Below, piece by piece: positions 49,901 through 59,456 of a stretch of DNA of 64,000 nucleotides (its first letter is position 1; every line of letters starts with the position of its first letter). This DNA comes from Methylobacterium pseudosasicola. Its GTDB lineage: Bacteria; Pseudomonadota; Alphaproteobacteria; Rhizobiales; Beijerinckiaceae. The position numbers and the translations under genes are program-made. The stretch is taken from positions 62,001-126,000 of the forward strand of contig NZ_FOTK01000006.1 of assembly GCF_900114535.1 (NCBI RefSeq). Reading direction: 5' to 3'. Under the pieces are notes generated by a model. The model was not told the origin of the DNA. It saw only the letters and a program-made list of their open reading frames with translations, and made no database searches.

Positions 49901-50354
49901 CATCATGCTCGGCTACCTGCGGGCGGAAAGACCCGGCGTGTTGGAGCCGCCGCCGGAGGGCTGGCACGACACCGGCGACATCGTGGCGATCGACGCCATG
50001 GGCTTCGTGACGATCAAGGGCCGGGCCAAGCGCTTCGCCAAGATCGCCGGCGAGATGGTCTCGCTCGCCGGGATCGAGGCGCTCGCCGCCGAGCTCTGGC
50101 CGAACCAGCCGAGCGCGGTCGCCGCCGTGCCGGATCTGCGCAAGGGCGAGCGGCTGGTGCTGTTCACCCAGGAGAAGGGCGCGACGCGCGCCGCCTTCCA
50201 GACATTCGCCAAGCAGCGCGGCGCCTCGGACGTGGCGATCCCCGCCGAGGTCGTGGTGCTGGACGCGATCCCGATGCTCGGCAGCGGCAAGGTCGATCAG
50301 GTCGCCGTCACCAAGCTGGCGCAGGAGCGGGCGAAGGAATCCGCCGCGGCCTGA
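46941..50354 (+). CDS. aas: MFS/PlsC/acyl-ACP synthetase fusion (Aas-type)
   Basis: 1137 aa with three modules. Residues 1-410 form an LplT-like MFS lysophospholipid flippase (FFSAFNDNFLKNALAFLI at the start, 12 helices). Residues 430-620 are a PlsC acyltransferase (NHVSFLDAPL for HX4D, FPEGRLT). Residues 650-1130 are an acyl-activating AMP-binding domain (VLFTSGSEGTPKGV, GYGVTECGP, WHDTGDIV). In E. coli these are LplT and the Aas protein; together they reacylate 2-acyl-lysophosphatidylethanolamine. Full fusions are common in alphaproteobacteria. Confidence 0.93.
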   Translation: MFRSLMSARRFAPLFWCQFFSAFNDNFLKNALAFLILFGIGGQADAHAGVLVTLASAVFIGPFFILSGLGGQWADRYDKALMARRLKFAEIFAAGTAVLGFLLHSVPVLFVALGLFGTIAALFGPIKYGILPDHLRREELPAGNALVEAATFLAILLGTIAAGAASALGGSGLVFGILVMGFAVLCWLSARMIPPTGEGAPDLHVDRNVARSTASLLRDLWADTRLWRGSLTVSWFWLVGVVVLSLLPVLVRGAFNGTETVITLLLALFSIGIAVGSGLASWLASGRIVLLPTPVGAVLMGLFGLDLAWTIGHLPPPPAEAIGPFDFLQTGEGLRTAIGFLGLAVSGGLYIVPSFAAVQAWTEKAMRARIIGAVNVVTAAFMVAGTLALAALQGAGLSIASLLALVAVLNLIVGAVVFATLPTSPFRDALSILFRAFYRLEVRGLDNVAAAGPNCILALNHVSFLDAPLALSLLDQEPVFAVDSGIAQRWWVRPFLRVTKAMPLDPTRPLATRTLINAVKGGETLIIFPEGRLTVTGSLMKVYDGAGLIADKSGAMVVPVKIDGLERTAFSRLSRSQVRRRWWPKVTVTVLPPVRLTVDDTLRGKARRQAAGAALYGIMSDLLFRTADTDRGLMAALIDAGDRHGWRRTALEDPVTGRLTYSRLVLGANVLGRKLMPLAPEGGRIGVMLPNANGAAVTLFALASAGRVPAMINFSAGPANVLSACRAAQVDRILTSRAFIEKGRLGSLIEAIRGTVELVYLEDVRATVTTSDKIRALLAGRKPLVKRTGEDPAAVLFTSGSEGTPKGVVLANRCMLANVAQVAARIDFGPTDKVFNVLPVFHAFGLTAGLILPLVSGVPVYLYPSPLHYRIVPELIYGSNSTVLFGTDTFLTGYARAAHAYDLRSLRYVVAGAEAVKDSTRKTWGEKFGLRILEGYGVTECGPVVALNTPMFNRFGTVGRILPGIETRLEPVPGIEEGGRLAVRGPNIMLGYLRAERPGVLEPPPEGWHDTGDIVAIDAMGFVTIKGRAKRFAKIAGEMVSLAGIEALAAELWPNQPSAVAAVPDLRKGERLVLFTQEKGATRAAFQTFAKQRGASDVAIPAEVVVLDAIPMLGSGKVDQVAVTKLAQERAKESAAA

Positions 50355-50518
50355 AAGGGGCGTATCAACCTCCCGTTGCACATCACCCAAACAGGGGATG
50401 CGGGCGACTGCGAGATCGCCTGGTATCACGAATACAGTCCTGATTCGATCAATCTTCAAGGATTGCGGTTTCGGGACTGGATTTCGCGATTCGTGTGCAT
50501 TTCGACGAGGGGTTGAAC

Positions 50519-50731
50519 ATGCTGAAGGGCAGGCGATTTCCGATCTGGCTGACCCGGCGGAGCTACTTCAAGCGGATCGAGCGCTGGGCGAAGCCCGACA
50601 AGGGGCGCAAGGCCGCTCCGCAGATCCTGGAGATCCAGCCCGCCCTTTCGGCCTCCAACGTCGTGCCGTTCCCGATCCGGCTGGGTCCGGCGGCCCGGCC
50701 GGCCTTCGGGGATCTGCGCGGCATCGGCTGA
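50519..50731 (+). CDS. Small basic hypothetical protein
   Basis: 70 aa from ATG 50519 (GAGGGG just upstream); a GTG at 50495 would add eight residues. The N-terminus is strongly basic and aromatic (MLKGRRFPIWLTRRSYFKRIERWAK), perhaps an amphipathic membrane-binding segment, and the C-terminal half is proline-rich. Unknown function. It lies 75 bp before pbpC. Confidence 0.5.
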   Translation: MLKGRRFPIWLTRRSYFKRIERWAKPDKGRKAAPQILEIQPALSASNVVPFPIRLGPAARPAFGDLRGIG

Positions 50732-50805
50732 GCCCGCCCGGGACTTGCCTGGCACCACGGATCGGTGAATCTGGTGCGCCGGCCGGTTCCGGGACGGGAG
50801 GATGC

Positions 50806-52950
50806 GTGCCGCACCACGGGCCTGATTCCGCGGCCGCCGCATCGCCCCGGCGCGCCCGGCGCCGCGCGGCGAGCCTTGGCCTCGGGATCGCGGCCCTGCT
50901 GGTCGGGGTCATCGCGGCGAGCGCCGGGCTGGTCTGGCGCTACGCCGCTTCGCTGCCGCCCCTCGACCTGACGGCGGCCGCGGCGCGCTCCACCGTGGTG
51001 CTCGACCGGTTCGACACGCTGCTGCGCCCCTTCGCCACCGCGGATGGTCGCTGGCGCCTGCCGGTCACCGCCGCGGCCGTCGATCCGCGCTACCGGGCGA
51101 TGCTGCTCGCCTACGAGGACCGGCGCTTCGAATCCCATCCGGGCATCGACCCGGTGGCGATCCTGCGCGCCGCCGGGCAATGGCTGGCCCATGGGCGGAT
51201 CCTCTCCGGCGGCTCGACCCTGTCGATGCAGGTCGCCCGCCTGGTCGAGCCGCGCCACGAGCGCTCGCTCAAGGCCAAGCTCCGCCAGATGGTGCGGGCT
51301 TTGGCGTTGGAGCGGCAGCTCGGCAAGGCGGCCCTGCTCGATCTCTACCTGGCGCTCGCCCCCTATGGCGGCTCCCTCGAAGGCGTGCGGGCGGCGAGCC
51401 TGTCGTATTTCGGGCGGGAGCCGGCCCGGCTCACCGCGGCGCAGGCGGCCCTGCTGGTCGCCCTGCCGCAATCGCCCGAGACCCGCCGGCCGGACCGATT
51501 CTCGGGCCGCGCCCGGGCCGCCCGCGACCGGGTGCTCGATCTGGCGGCGCGCCGGGGCGTCCTCACCCCGGCCGAGGCTGAAGCCGCCAAGGCCGAGCCG
51601 GTGCCGCAGGCGCGAAAAGCCTTCCCGATGCTGGCCGCCCACGCCGCCGAGGAGGCGGTGGCCGCCGAGCCCGGGGCGTCGGCGATCCGCCTGTCCATCG
51701 ACGGCCCCCTCCAGGCGCGGCTGGAGACGCTCGCGGCCGAGCGCGCCGCCGCGACAGGGCCGGCCCTGTCAGCTGCGATCCTGGTGCTCGACAACCGCGA
51801 CGGCCGCGTCCTCGCCCAGGTCGGCAGCGCCGGCTATCTCGATCCGACCCGGCGCGGCGCGATCGACATGACCCTGGCCCTGCGCTCGCCGGGCTCGGCC
51901 CTGAAACCCTTCGTCTACGCCCTGGCCTTCGAGAACGGGCTCGCCCATCCCGAGACGCTGCTGGAGGACCGCCCAGCGCGCTTCTCGGCGAATTACGCGC
52001 CCGAGAATTTCGACCTGACCTTCCAGGGGACGGTCACCGCGCGGCGCGCCCTGCAGCTCTCGCTCAACGTGCCCGCGGTGGCGCTGATGGAGGCGGTGGG
52101 ACCGGCGCGCTTCATCGCCCGGTTGCGGGCGGCGGGCGCCGGGATCCAGCTCCCCCGCGAGGCGGCGCCGGGCCTGCCGGTGGCCCTCGGCGGCCTCGGC
52201 ATCACGCTCACCGACTTGGCTCGGCTCTATGCCGGTCTCGCCCGGGGCGGGTCGGTGCCGGACATCCTGCGCCGGGCCGCAGAGCCCGAAGCGAGCGGCC
52301 CGGAGCACCGGGTCACCGAGCCGGTGGCGGCCTGGTACGTCGCCGACATCCTGCGCGGGACGCCGCCGCCCGAGAACGCCCTGCCGAACCGCATCGCCTA
52401 CAAGACCGGCACCTCCTTCGGCTACCGCGACGCCTGGGCGGCGGGCTTCGACCGGCGCGTCACGGTAGTCGCTTGGATCGGGCGTCCCGATGGCGCCGCG
52501 GTGCCCGGCCTCGTCGGCCGGGTCGCCGCCGCCCCGATCCTGTTCGACGCCTTCGCGCGGCTCGGGACCGAACCCGAGCCGATCCCGCCGCCGGCCAACG
52601 TGTTGAACGCGGCAACGTCCGGCAGCCTGCCGCCGCCGCTGCGGCGCCTCCAGCGCGACGGCGCGGACATGCAGGGCCCGGCCCTCAAGATCGCCTATCC
52701 GCCGGACGGGGCGCGGATCGATCTCAGCCTCGCGGGCGAGCGCGCGGAGGAGCGCGACGCAGCGAGCCCGGGCCTCGCCCTCAAGGCGCTCGGCGGGGTG
52801 CCGCCGCTGACCTGGCTGGTCGACGGCCAGCCCGTGGCGCAGACGGCGCGGCGCCGGGCCGAGTGGGTCCCGGGCGGGGCCGGCTTCGCCCGGATCTCGG
52901 TTCTCGATGCAACGGGGGCGAGCGACAGCGTCTCCATCCGGCTGGAATGA
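50806..52950 (+). CDS. pbpC: Penicillin-binding protein 1C
   Basis: 714 aa from GTG 50806 with GGGAGG upstream. A single transmembrane anchor (about 24-45) leads to a GT51 domain with the Glu in YEDRRFESHPGIDP and GGSTLSMQVARL, then a transpeptidase domain with Ser in RSPGSALKPFVYALAF, SLNVPA and YKTGTSFGYRDAWAAGF, and a PBP1C C-terminal domain (IAYPPDGARIDL, PLTWLVDGQPV). PBP1C is a bifunctional peptidoglycan synthase of modest, non-essential role. An MG2-type (YfhM) partner is not adjacent. Confidence 0.92.
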   Translation: MPHHGPDSAAAASPRRARRRAASLGLGIAALLVGVIAASAGLVWRYAASLPPLDLTAAAARSTVVLDRFDTLLRPFATADGRWRLPVTAAAVDPRYRAMLLAYEDRRFESHPGIDPVAILRAAGQWLAHGRILSGGSTLSMQVARLVEPRHERSLKAKLRQMVRALALERQLGKAALLDLYLALAPYGGSLEGVRAASLSYFGREPARLTAAQAALLVALPQSPETRRPDRFSGRARAARDRVLDLAARRGVLTPAEAEAAKAEPVPQARKAFPMLAAHAAEEAVAAEPGASAIRLSIDGPLQARLETLAAERAAATGPALSAAILVLDNRDGRVLAQVGSAGYLDPTRRGAIDMTLALRSPGSALKPFVYALAFENGLAHPETLLEDRPARFSANYAPENFDLTFQGTVTARRALQLSLNVPAVALMEAVGPARFIARLRAAGAGIQLPREAAPGLPVALGGLGITLTDLARLYAGLARGGSVPDILRRAAEPEASGPEHRVTEPVAAWYVADILRGTPPPENALPNRIAYKTGTSFGYRDAWAAGFDRRVTVVAWIGRPDGAAVPGLVGRVAAAPILFDAFARLGTEPEPIPPPANVLNAATSGSLPPPLRRLQRDGADMQGPALKIAYPPDGARIDLSLAGERAEERDAASPGLALKALGGVPPLTWLVDGQPVAQTARRRAEWVPGGAGFARISVLDATGASDSVSIRLE

Positions 52951-53093
52951 CGGTGCGGATCAAAGATTGTGCGACGAAAATGCCTGGGTGCGGCACTCTG
53001 CACCCGCCAATACGCTCGCGAAGACCGATCTTTCTATTCGGATTCATCGGTCGTCAACGAATACCGGCCTAAAGCTCACCGGTGAGGTCGGTG

Positions 53094-54137
53094 ATGGCTT
53101 GGAAGGTCGGCGCCGCAATCGCGGGGCTTCTCGGATTGGTCGGCGTGACGGCCGGACTCGGAAGCGGGGGCGATCCGCGCCGCGCCGGCTGGCGCGACTC
53201 CTATCGCCCGCCCGCCGAGATCCCGTTCCCCAGCGAGAATCCCTATTCCGCCGCCAAGGCCGAGCTCGGCCGGCGCCTGTTCTTCGATCCGATCCTGTCC
53301 GGCGACGGCACCCGGGCCTGCGCGACCTGCCACATCCCGGACCTCGCCTGGGGCGACGGCCGCGCGCGCGCCGCGACTCGGATGCAGGGCGACATGGACC
53401 TGCGCACGCCGACCCTGATCAACATCGCCTGGCAGGACGGCCCGCTCGGCTGGGACGGAAAGTTCCGGAGCCTTGAATCCGTCGCCGCCATGCCGATGAC
53501 GTCGCCGGCCAACATGAACCTGCCGATGGCCGACGCGCTCACCCGGCTCTCCGCCGACGCGAGCTACGCGGCCGCCTTCGCCACCGCGTTCGACGATCCG
53601 GCCATCACCCGCGAGCGGCTGGAGGCGGCGCTCGCCACCTTCGAGCGCCTGATCGTCGCCGGGCCGACCCCGTTCGACCGTTGGATCGCCGGCGATGAGG
53701 CCGCCATCGGCGAGCCGGCCAAGCGCGGGTTCGACCTGTTCAACGGCCGCGCCGAGTGCGCGAGCTGCCATTCCGGCTGGTCGTTCACCGACAATTCGTT
53801 CCAGGACATCGGCGTCGGCACCGGCACCGATATCGGCCGCGGCCGCCTCAAGCCGACCTCGGCCGCCCTGCGCTACGCCTTCAAGACCCCGACGCTCCGG
53901 GAGATCGGCAAGCGCGGCCCCTACATGCATGACGGCTCGGTGGCGACCCTGGAGGCCGTGATCGACCTCTACGACCGCGGCGGCATCGACCGCCCGAGCC
54001 GCTCCCGATCGATCAAGCCGCTCCATCTCAGCGCCACAGAGAAGGCGGACCTGCTGGCATTCCTGGCGACCCTCTCGACCAAGACAGACCGCGACCTGAC
54101 GACGGCGTCGTTCACGACGACGGTTCCGGCTCCCTGA
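53094..54137 (+). CDS. Di-haem cytochrome c peroxidase
   Basis: 347 aa. A signal anchor (VGAAIAGLLGLVGVTAGL) is followed by two haem c sites, CATCH (76-80) and CASCH (222-226), and by the MauG/CcpA-type motifs LFFDPILSGDGTRACATCHIPDLAWGDG and KTPTLREIGKRGPYMHDGSV. It reduces H2O2 in the periplasm with electrons from a c-type cytochrome. The ATG at 53094 has GTGAGG upstream; an in-frame GTG at 53082 is possible. Confidence 0.92.
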   Translation: MAWKVGAAIAGLLGLVGVTAGLGSGGDPRRAGWRDSYRPPAEIPFPSENPYSAAKAELGRRLFFDPILSGDGTRACATCHIPDLAWGDGRARAATRMQGDMDLRTPTLINIAWQDGPLGWDGKFRSLESVAAMPMTSPANMNLPMADALTRLSADASYAAAFATAFDDPAITRERLEAALATFERLIVAGPTPFDRWIAGDEAAIGEPAKRGFDLFNGRAECASCHSGWSFTDNSFQDIGVGTGTDIGRGRLKPTSAALRYAFKTPTLREIGKRGPYMHDGSVATLEAVIDLYDRGGIDRPSRSRSIKPLHLSATEKADLLAFLATLSTKTDRDLTTASFTTTVPAP

Positions 54138-54191
54138 GCCGGATTGTTCCGGCCGCCACGCCGTGCCCGGCGCTCCGGCGGCGCGCGCCAG

Positions 54192-54941
54192 TCAGGGAAC
54201 GAACCCCTCGAACACCATCTGGTCTGCATGCGCGCCCGCGCGGGCGCGCTGGTCGTCGGTCCGCACCGTCCAGGCCATGACCGGGATGCGGCTGAGGAGG
54301 CGGCACAGGTAGGTCGGCGCGCAGGGCAAGTCGTCGACCCGCCAGGATAGGAAGTCGGGCCGCGACTCCGAGAAATGCAGCAGGTTGGACAGGGCCCGGC
54401 GCGTCGCCCAGGGCATGCCGGCATAGGCCGGGTCGTCCTGCGTGGTCTCGGCGACGATCCCCCGGGGGATCGCGGGCGGGCACAGGTCGCGGAGCGCCGT
54501 GACCACCTGCGGATCGAAGGATTTCAGCGCCACCGGGCCGGCATAGGCGGCGGCGATCGCGGCGGCGCGGGTCGCCAGCCGCGGATCGCCGTCGTAGCGG
54601 GATTTGACCTCGACCACGACCGGCACCGCCCCGGCCACCGCGGCCAGGAAACTCGTGAGCGTCGGGATCGTCTCCGCGGTCCCGGCGACGGCGAGCGTCC
54701 CGAGCTCAGCCGCCGACTTGGTATCGATCGCCTCGCTCGCCTCGGTCAGCCGGCCCAGCGCGGCGTCGTGGAACACCATCGCCTCGCCGTCGGCGCTCAG
54801 CTGAACGTCGCACTCGATGGCAAAGCCGCCCGCCACGGCGGCGCGGGCGGCGGCCAGAGTGTTCTCCGGCCGGCCCGCCGCCCGGTCGTGCAGCCCGCGA
54901 TGGGCGATCGGCCGCGCGGTGAGCCAGTCGGGCGCGGCCAC
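54192..54941 (-). CDS. Glycerophosphodiester phosphodiesterase
   Basis: 249 aa GDPD TIM-barrel. Active-site signs are PIAHRGLHDRAAGRPENTLAAA (HRG), IECDVQLSADGEAMVFHDAALGRLT (E-D ... HD) and VVVEVKS (Glu-Lys). It cleaves glycerophosphodiesters to glycerol-3-phosphate and an alcohol. There is no signal peptide, so it is cytoplasmic. GTG 54941 starts 2 bp after the stop of the ridA gene, so the two form one operon. Confidence 0.9.
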   Translation of the reverse strand: MAAPDWLTARPIAHRGLHDRAAGRPENTLAAARAAVAGGFAIECDVQLSADGEAMVFHDAALGRLTEASEAIDTKSAAELGTLAVAGTAETIPTLTSFLAAVAGAVPVVVEVKSRYDGDPRLATRAAAIAAAYAGPVALKSFDPQVVTALRDLCPPAIPRGIVAETTQDDPAYAGMPWATRRALSNLLHFSESRPDFLSWRVDDLPCAPTYLCRLLSRIPVMAWTVRTDDQRARAGAHADQMVFEGFVP

Positions 54942-54943
54942 GT

Positions 54944-55417
54944 TCAGCGGACCTCGAAGATCGCCTCGACCTCGACCGCGGCGTCGAGGGGCAGTTCGGC
55001 GACGCCCACCGTGGAGCGGGCATGGCGCCCGCTATCGCCCAGCAGCTCGACCATGAGGTCGGAGGCGCCGTTCATCACCCCGGCCACCGCCGAGAAGCCC
55101 GGCGCGGCGTTGATGAAGCCGCCCAGCCGCACGCATTGCTCCAGCGCGCGATCGAGATCGCCCACCGCGGCTTCGAGCTGAGCCAGGACGTTGAGGGCGC
55201 AGAGCCGCGCCGCCGCCTTGCCGGCCTCGGGCGAGACGCTGCCGCCGACCTTGCCCTTGTGCTCGGGAGCGATGGTGCCGTCCGCGCCGAAGCAGACCTG
55301 GCCGGAGATCACCACGAGGTCGCCGGTGCGCACGAACGGCACATAGTTCGCCACCGGTGCCGCCGCCTTCGGCAGAGTGAGGCCCAGCTTCTCGAGGCGT
55401 TCCTTGATCGTGCTCAT
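54944..55417 (-). CDS. RidA family (YjgF-type) protein
   Basis: 157 aa of the longer RidA subgroup with VVISGQVCFGADGTIAPEHKGKVGGSVSPE, LGGFINAAPGFSAV and DLMVELLGDSGRHARSTVGVAELPLDAAVEVEAIFEV. The conserved Arg in GRHARSTVG is the residue that binds the carboxylate of 2-aminoacrylate-type intermediates, which RidA hydrolyses to oxo acids plus ammonia. GGGAGAA precedes the ATG. Cotranscribed with the glycerophosphodiesterase. Confidence 0.88.
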   Translation of the reverse strand: MSTIKERLEKLGLTLPKAAAPVANYVPFVRTGDLVVISGQVCFGADGTIAPEHKGKVGGSVSPEAGKAAARLCALNVLAQLEAAVGDLDRALEQCVRLGGFINAAPGFSAVAGVMNGASDLMVELLGDSGRHARSTVGVAELPLDAAVEVEAIFEVR

Positions 55418-55687
55418 GGGATTCTCCCGCGCTGACTCGACTCGGCCGGAGCAGGAGCATGACCGCGCCCCGCCGCGCAAGGGGACGAGCCCGGCCATGC
55501 GGGTCTGAAATCCGATTCCCGCCAGCATCCTGCAGAGCAGCCGCGCGCGCGGCATGGACCCTGCAACGTTGACAGGAGGCGGTCGTTTCATAGTAATCGC
55601 GCGCGTGCCGCCCATGACGAGGCGGCACTTTCATTTGGAGCCGGCTATCGCTTGCTCCGGGCCTTTCAAAAGACGGAGACGGGATCC

Positions 55688-56878
55688 GTGACGTCAGCCC
55701 TTCTGCCGACCTACGTCCGCGCGCCGCTCGCTTTCGAGCGCGGTGAGGGCGCCTGGCTCGTGACGGAGGCGGGGGAGCGATACCTCGATTTCGGCGCCGG
55801 CATCGCGGTGAACGGTCTCGGCCACGCCCATCCGCACCTCGTCGGCGCGCTCACCGAGCAGGCGAACCGGATCTGGCACACGTCGAACCTGTTCGAGATC
55901 CCGGGCGGCGAGCGATTCGGCCGGCGCCTCGTGGAGGCGACCTTCGCGGACGTGGTGTTCTTCTGCAATTCGGGGGCGGAGGCCAACGAGGCGGCGATCA
56001 AGATCGCCCGGAAGTACCACGCGGCCGGCGGCAACCCGGAGCGCTACCGGATCGTCACCTTCGCGGGCGCCTTCCACGGGCGGACCCTGGCGACGCTCGC
56101 GGCCGGCGGCCAGCAGAAATACATCGAGGGTTTCGGGCCGAAGGTCGACGGCTTCGATCAGGTTCCGGCCGGTGACTACGACGCGCTGGAGGCGGCGATC
56201 GGGCCGGAGACCGCCGCCCTAATGATCGAGCCGATCCAGGGCGAGGGCGGCGTGCGCGTCATCCCGCACGCGGACCTGCGCCGCCTGCGCGAGATCTGCG
56301 ATGCGAACGGCCTGCTGCTGATCATGGACGAGGTCCAGACCGGCGTCGGGCGCACCGGCAAGCTGTTCGCCCATGAATGGTCCGGCATCACCCCGGACAT
56401 CATGAGCGCCGCCAAGGGCATCGGCGGCGGCTTCCCGATGGGCGCGTGCCTCGCCACCAGCGAGGCGGCGCGCGGCATGACCGCCGGCAGCCACGGCACC
56501 ACCTTCGGCGGCAACCCCCTCGCCATGGCGGTGGGCAACGCCGTGCTCGACGTGGTGCTGGCGGACGGCTTCCTCGATCGCGTCGCTCATGCCGGGCTGC
56601 TGCTCAAGCAGAAGCTCGCCGCCTTGCGCGACCGCCACCCGCACGTGTTCCAGGAGATCCGCGGCGAGGGGCTGATGCTCGGCCTCAAGCTCGGCGTGCC
56701 GAACACTGATTTCGCCGCCGCCGCCCGGGCCGCCCACCTTCTGGTGATCCCGGCCGGCGACAACATCGTCCGCCTGCTGCCGCCGCTGATCGTTGGCGAC
56801 GGCGAGATCGACGAGGCGGTGCGGCGGCTCGATGAGGCCGCCTCTTCCTTCGAAGCCCTGCGCGGGGCCGCCGAATAG
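55688..56878 (+). CDS. argD: Acetylornithine aminotransferase
   Basis: 396 aa class III PLP aminotransferase from GTG 55688 (starting [21 protein letters not shown]). Landmarks include [40 protein letters not shown], the cofactor Asp in [14 protein letters not shown] and the Schiff-base Lys in [13 protein letters not shown] (about residue 247). It makes N-acetylornithine in arginine synthesis and often also N-succinyl-diaminopimelate. Followed by argF, as in many Rhizobiales. Confidence 0.94.
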   Translation: MTSALLPTYVRAPLAFERGEGAWLVTEAGERYLDFGAGIAVNGLGHAHPHLVGALTEQANRIWHTSNLFEIPGGERFGRRLVEATFADVVFFCNSGAEANEAAIKIARKYHAAGGNPERYRIVTFAGAFHGRTLATLAAGGQQKYIEGFGPKVDGFDQVPAGDYDALEAAIGPETAALMIEPIQGEGGVRVIPHADLRRLREICDANGLLLIMDEVQTGVGRTGKLFAHEWSGITPDIMSAAKGIGGGFPMGACLATSEAARGMTAGSHGTTFGGNPLAMAVGNAVLDVVLADGFLDRVAHAGLLLKQKLAALRDRHPHVFQEIRGEGLMLGLKLGVPNTDFAAAARAAHLLVIPAGDNIVRLLPPLIVGDGEIDEAVRRLDEAASSFEALRGAAE

Positions 56879-56903
56879 CAGGCCGATCCCGCTCTACAAG
56901 AAT

Positions 56904-56938
56904 CACCGCCCTGCGCCGCGTTCCGGCGCAGGGCGGTG
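56904..56938 (+). terminator. Perfect 15-bp hairpin after argD
   Basis: CACCGCCCTGCGCCG and CGGCGCAGGGCGGTG around CGTTC. The sequence ATTTTC follows after five bases, a poor T-run. It may partially terminate argD transcription or protect the 3' end. Confidence 0.5.
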
Positions 56939-57056
56939 CGAAGCATTTTCGGGTGCGGTCGATCCCCGCCGCGCGTGATGAGAATGCCCCCACCAGGAGA
57001 TAGAGTGTCGTTCATGATCAGGTGATCGTGGAGCAGGCTCTAGCGAACGTGACGCG

Positions 57057-58037
57057 ATGAAAGCCCAGATTGACGGCCGGGCGCGTGCCCCAGTCCCGCA
57101 CCTGAACGGTGCCGGCCCCCGCCACTTCCTCGACCTCAAGGACTTCTCCGGGGCGGAGCTGCGCGGGGTGCTCGACGCGAGCGCCGCCATGAAGGCGCGC
57201 CGCCGCAAGGGCGAGCGCGCCGCCGACCGCCCGCTGGTGGGCAAGACCCTGGCGATGGTGTTCGACCGGCCCTCGACCCGGACCCGCGTCTCCTTCGACG
57301 TGGCGATGCGCGAGCTCGGCGGCGAGACCCTGATGCTCACCGGCTCCGAGATGCAGCTCGGCCGCGGCGAGACCATCGGCGACACCGCCCAGGTGCTGTC
57401 GCGCTTCGTCGACGCGATCATGATCCGCATCCTCGATCACGGTCAGATGCTGGAGCTGGCCGAGCACGCCACCGTGCCGGTGATCAACGCGCTGACCAAG
57501 GTCTCGCATCCCTGTCAGATCATGGCCGACGTGATGACCTTCGAGGAGCATCGCGGGCCGATCAAGGGCCGCAAAGTGGCGTGGTCGGGCGATTCCAACA
57601 ACGTCCTGGCGAGCTGGGTCCACGCGGCCGCGCGGCTCGACTTCAGCCTCGACATCGCCAGCCCGCCCGAACTCGCGCCCCCGCCCGGCCTGATCGCCTG
57701 GGCGCAGCGCGAGGGTGCGAAGATCAACGTCACCACTGATGCCTTCGCGGCGGTGAAGGGCGCGGATGCCGTGGTGACGGATTGCTGGGTCTCGATGGGC
57801 GACGACGACGAGGGTCACCGCCACAACCTACTGAGCCCCTACCAGGTGAACGCCAAGCTGATGGCGGCCGCCAACCCGGACGCGATCTTCATGCACTGCC
57901 TGCCCGCCCATCGCGGCGAGGAGGTCACGGCCGAAATCATGGACGGGCCGCGCTCGGTGGTCTTCGACGAGGCCGAGAACCGCCTGCATGCGCAGAAGGG
58001 GATTCTGGCCTGGTGCCTCGGCGCGGGCACGCCCTGA
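57057..58037 (+). CDS. argF: Ornithine carbamoyltransferase
   Basis: 326 aa. The carbamoyl phosphate site is [16 protein letters not shown] (about 64-79) and the ornithine side is seen in [25 protein letters not shown] and [13 protein letters not shown]. Converts ornithine and carbamoyl phosphate to citrulline. The start at 57057 gives [17 protein letters not shown]; the ribosome-binding site is weak. It lies downstream of argD and upstream of hslO. Confidence 0.96.
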   Translation: MKAQIDGRARAPVPHLNGAGPRHFLDLKDFSGAELRGVLDASAAMKARRRKGERAADRPLVGKTLAMVFDRPSTRTRVSFDVAMRELGGETLMLTGSEMQLGRGETIGDTAQVLSRFVDAIMIRILDHGQMLELAEHATVPVINALTKVSHPCQIMADVMTFEEHRGPIKGRKVAWSGDSNNVLASWVHAAARLDFSLDIASPPELAPPPGLIAWAQREGAKINVTTDAFAAVKGADAVVTDCWVSMGDDDEGHRHNLLSPYQVNAKLMAAANPDAIFMHCLPAHRGEEVTAEIMDGPRSVVFDEAENRLHAQKGILAWCLGAGTP

Positions 58038-58315
58038 TCCCGGGCTCGCGCTTTTCGGGACTGCGCCCCATATGATGGAGATCGGGCTGCTTGCGCGGCC
58101 CGTCTCCCCATCACGGCTGCCGAACGGCAGCATCCCGACGACGGATGTGGCGCGATGCGCCCCCTCTCCCGTGCGGGCGCGGGCGGGGTGAGGGATCAGA
58201 TCGTTCCGGACGGACCTTGTTCCTCACGCCATCCCGCTCCTCGCCGGAGCGGGATCTGCGCACCGGCACGTCGGAGCGGCCGCCGCGGGAACCGGACCTA
58301 TCGATCGGAGCGGGC
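58038..58315. other. Non-coding region between argF and hslO
   Basis: 278 bp. It contains several dyads: GCTGCCG-AAC-GGCAGC near 58107, CCCCTCTCCCG followed by a G-rich partner near 58160-58195, and a perfect ATCCCGCTCC-TCGCC-GGAGCGGGAT at 58231-58255. These look like dispersed intergenic repeats and possible terminators. No open frame is supported. Confidence 0.5.
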
Positions 58316-59341
58316 ATGACCTCAGGACCAGAGTCGCAATCCCAGTCGCAGGCGGTCGGCAACGGCCATGACGGCGCGGACGATGCCGTGCTGCCCTTCG
58401 CCGTGGAGGCCCTCGACGTGCGCGGGCGCCTGGTCCGGCTCGGCCCCGCGGTGGACACGATCCTGCGCCGCCACGGCTACCCGGACGCCGTCGCCCGGCT
58501 TCTCGGCGAGGCCGCGGCGCTCACGGTGCTGCTCGGCTCGTCGTTGAAGTTCGAGGGCCGTTTCCAGCTCCAGACCAAGACCGACGGCCCGGTGGCGATG
58601 ATCGTGGTCGATTTCGAGGCGCCAGATCGTCTGCGCGCCACCGCCCGGTTCGACGCGGAGCGGGTCGCGGCGCTCGGTGAGCGCCCGCTGAAGGATGCCG
58701 ACCTCATCGGCGCCGGCCACCTTGCCATGACCATCGACCAGGGCTCCGCGGCCAGCCGCTACCAGGGCGTCGTCGCCCTGGAGGGCCAAAGCCTGGAGGA
58801 GGCCGCGCACCAGTATTTCCGCCAGTCCGAGCAGATCCCGACGCAGGTACGCCTCGCGGTCGCCGAGGCCGTGGAGGAGGGGACGGGCCGTTGGCGCGCC
58901 GGCGGCCTGATCGTGCAGTTCTTGCCGCAGTCGATCGACCGGGCTCGCCTCGCCGACCTGCCGCCCGGCGACATCCCGGAGGGCCACACCCACCTGTCCG
59001 GGCAGACAGTCGAGGACGATGCCTGGGTCGAGGCGCGCTCGCTGGTCGGCACCGTGGAGGATCACGAGCTGGTCGATCCGAGCGTGTCGAGCGAGCGCCT
59101 GCTCTATCGGCTGTTCCACGAGCGCGGCGTGCGGGTGTTCGACCGCCAGCCGGTGCACGAGGCCTGCCGCTGCTCACGGGAGCGGGTGATGGGCATGATC
59201 CGCTCGTTCTCGCCGCAGGAGCGGCGCGACATCGTCGCGGATGACGGCCGCATCGTCATCACCTGCGAATTCTGCTCCCGGCGCTACGACCTCGACCCGC
59301 AGGAGGTCGAGGCCGAGATCGGCGCGCAGCCGAATCAGTAG
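58316..59341 (+). CDS. hslO: Hsp33 redox-regulated molecular chaperone
   Basis: 341 aa. The C-terminal redox switch is complete: CRC (284 and 286) and CEFC (317 and 320), which bind zinc when reduced and form disulfides under oxidative stress to activate the holdase. The N-terminal folded domain shows LGEAAALTVLLGSSLKFEGRFQLQT and EEAAHQYFRQSEQIPT. ATG 58316 has GGAG upstream. The first 24 residues are a Ser/Gln-rich extension. Confidence 0.95.
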   Translation: MTSGPESQSQSQAVGNGHDGADDAVLPFAVEALDVRGRLVRLGPAVDTILRRHGYPDAVARLLGEAAALTVLLGSSLKFEGRFQLQTKTDGPVAMIVVDFEAPDRLRATARFDAERVAALGERPLKDADLIGAGHLAMTIDQGSAASRYQGVVALEGQSLEEAAHQYFRQSEQIPTQVRLAVAEAVEEGTGRWRAGGLIVQFLPQSIDRARLADLPPGDIPEGHTHLSGQTVEDDAWVEARSLVGTVEDHELVDPSVSSERLLYRLFHERGVRVFDRQPVHEACRCSRERVMGMIRSFSPQERRDIVADDGRIVITCEFCSRRYDLDPQEVEAEIGAQPNQ

Positions 59342-59456
59342 AGTTTCGGCCGGCGGCGGCGATCGACCGGTCTCCGCAGCGAATGACGGCCAAGCTTCTG
59401 TGCGCGAAACGCAGAAGCCTCAGTATTCGTTGCGCGAATTTTTGGCATCTCCTGAT

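Noticed and set aside
48354..50459. Long leftward open frame antisense to aas
   Set aside because: The forward strand carries clear PlsC and AMP-binding motifs; the leftward product is His/Gly/Arg-rich with no motif.
53023..53051. GACCGAT/ATCGGTC inverted repeat before the cytochrome c peroxidase
   Set aside because: Seven-base arms with a 15-base gap are expected by chance in GC-rich intergenic DNA and match no regulator box I know.
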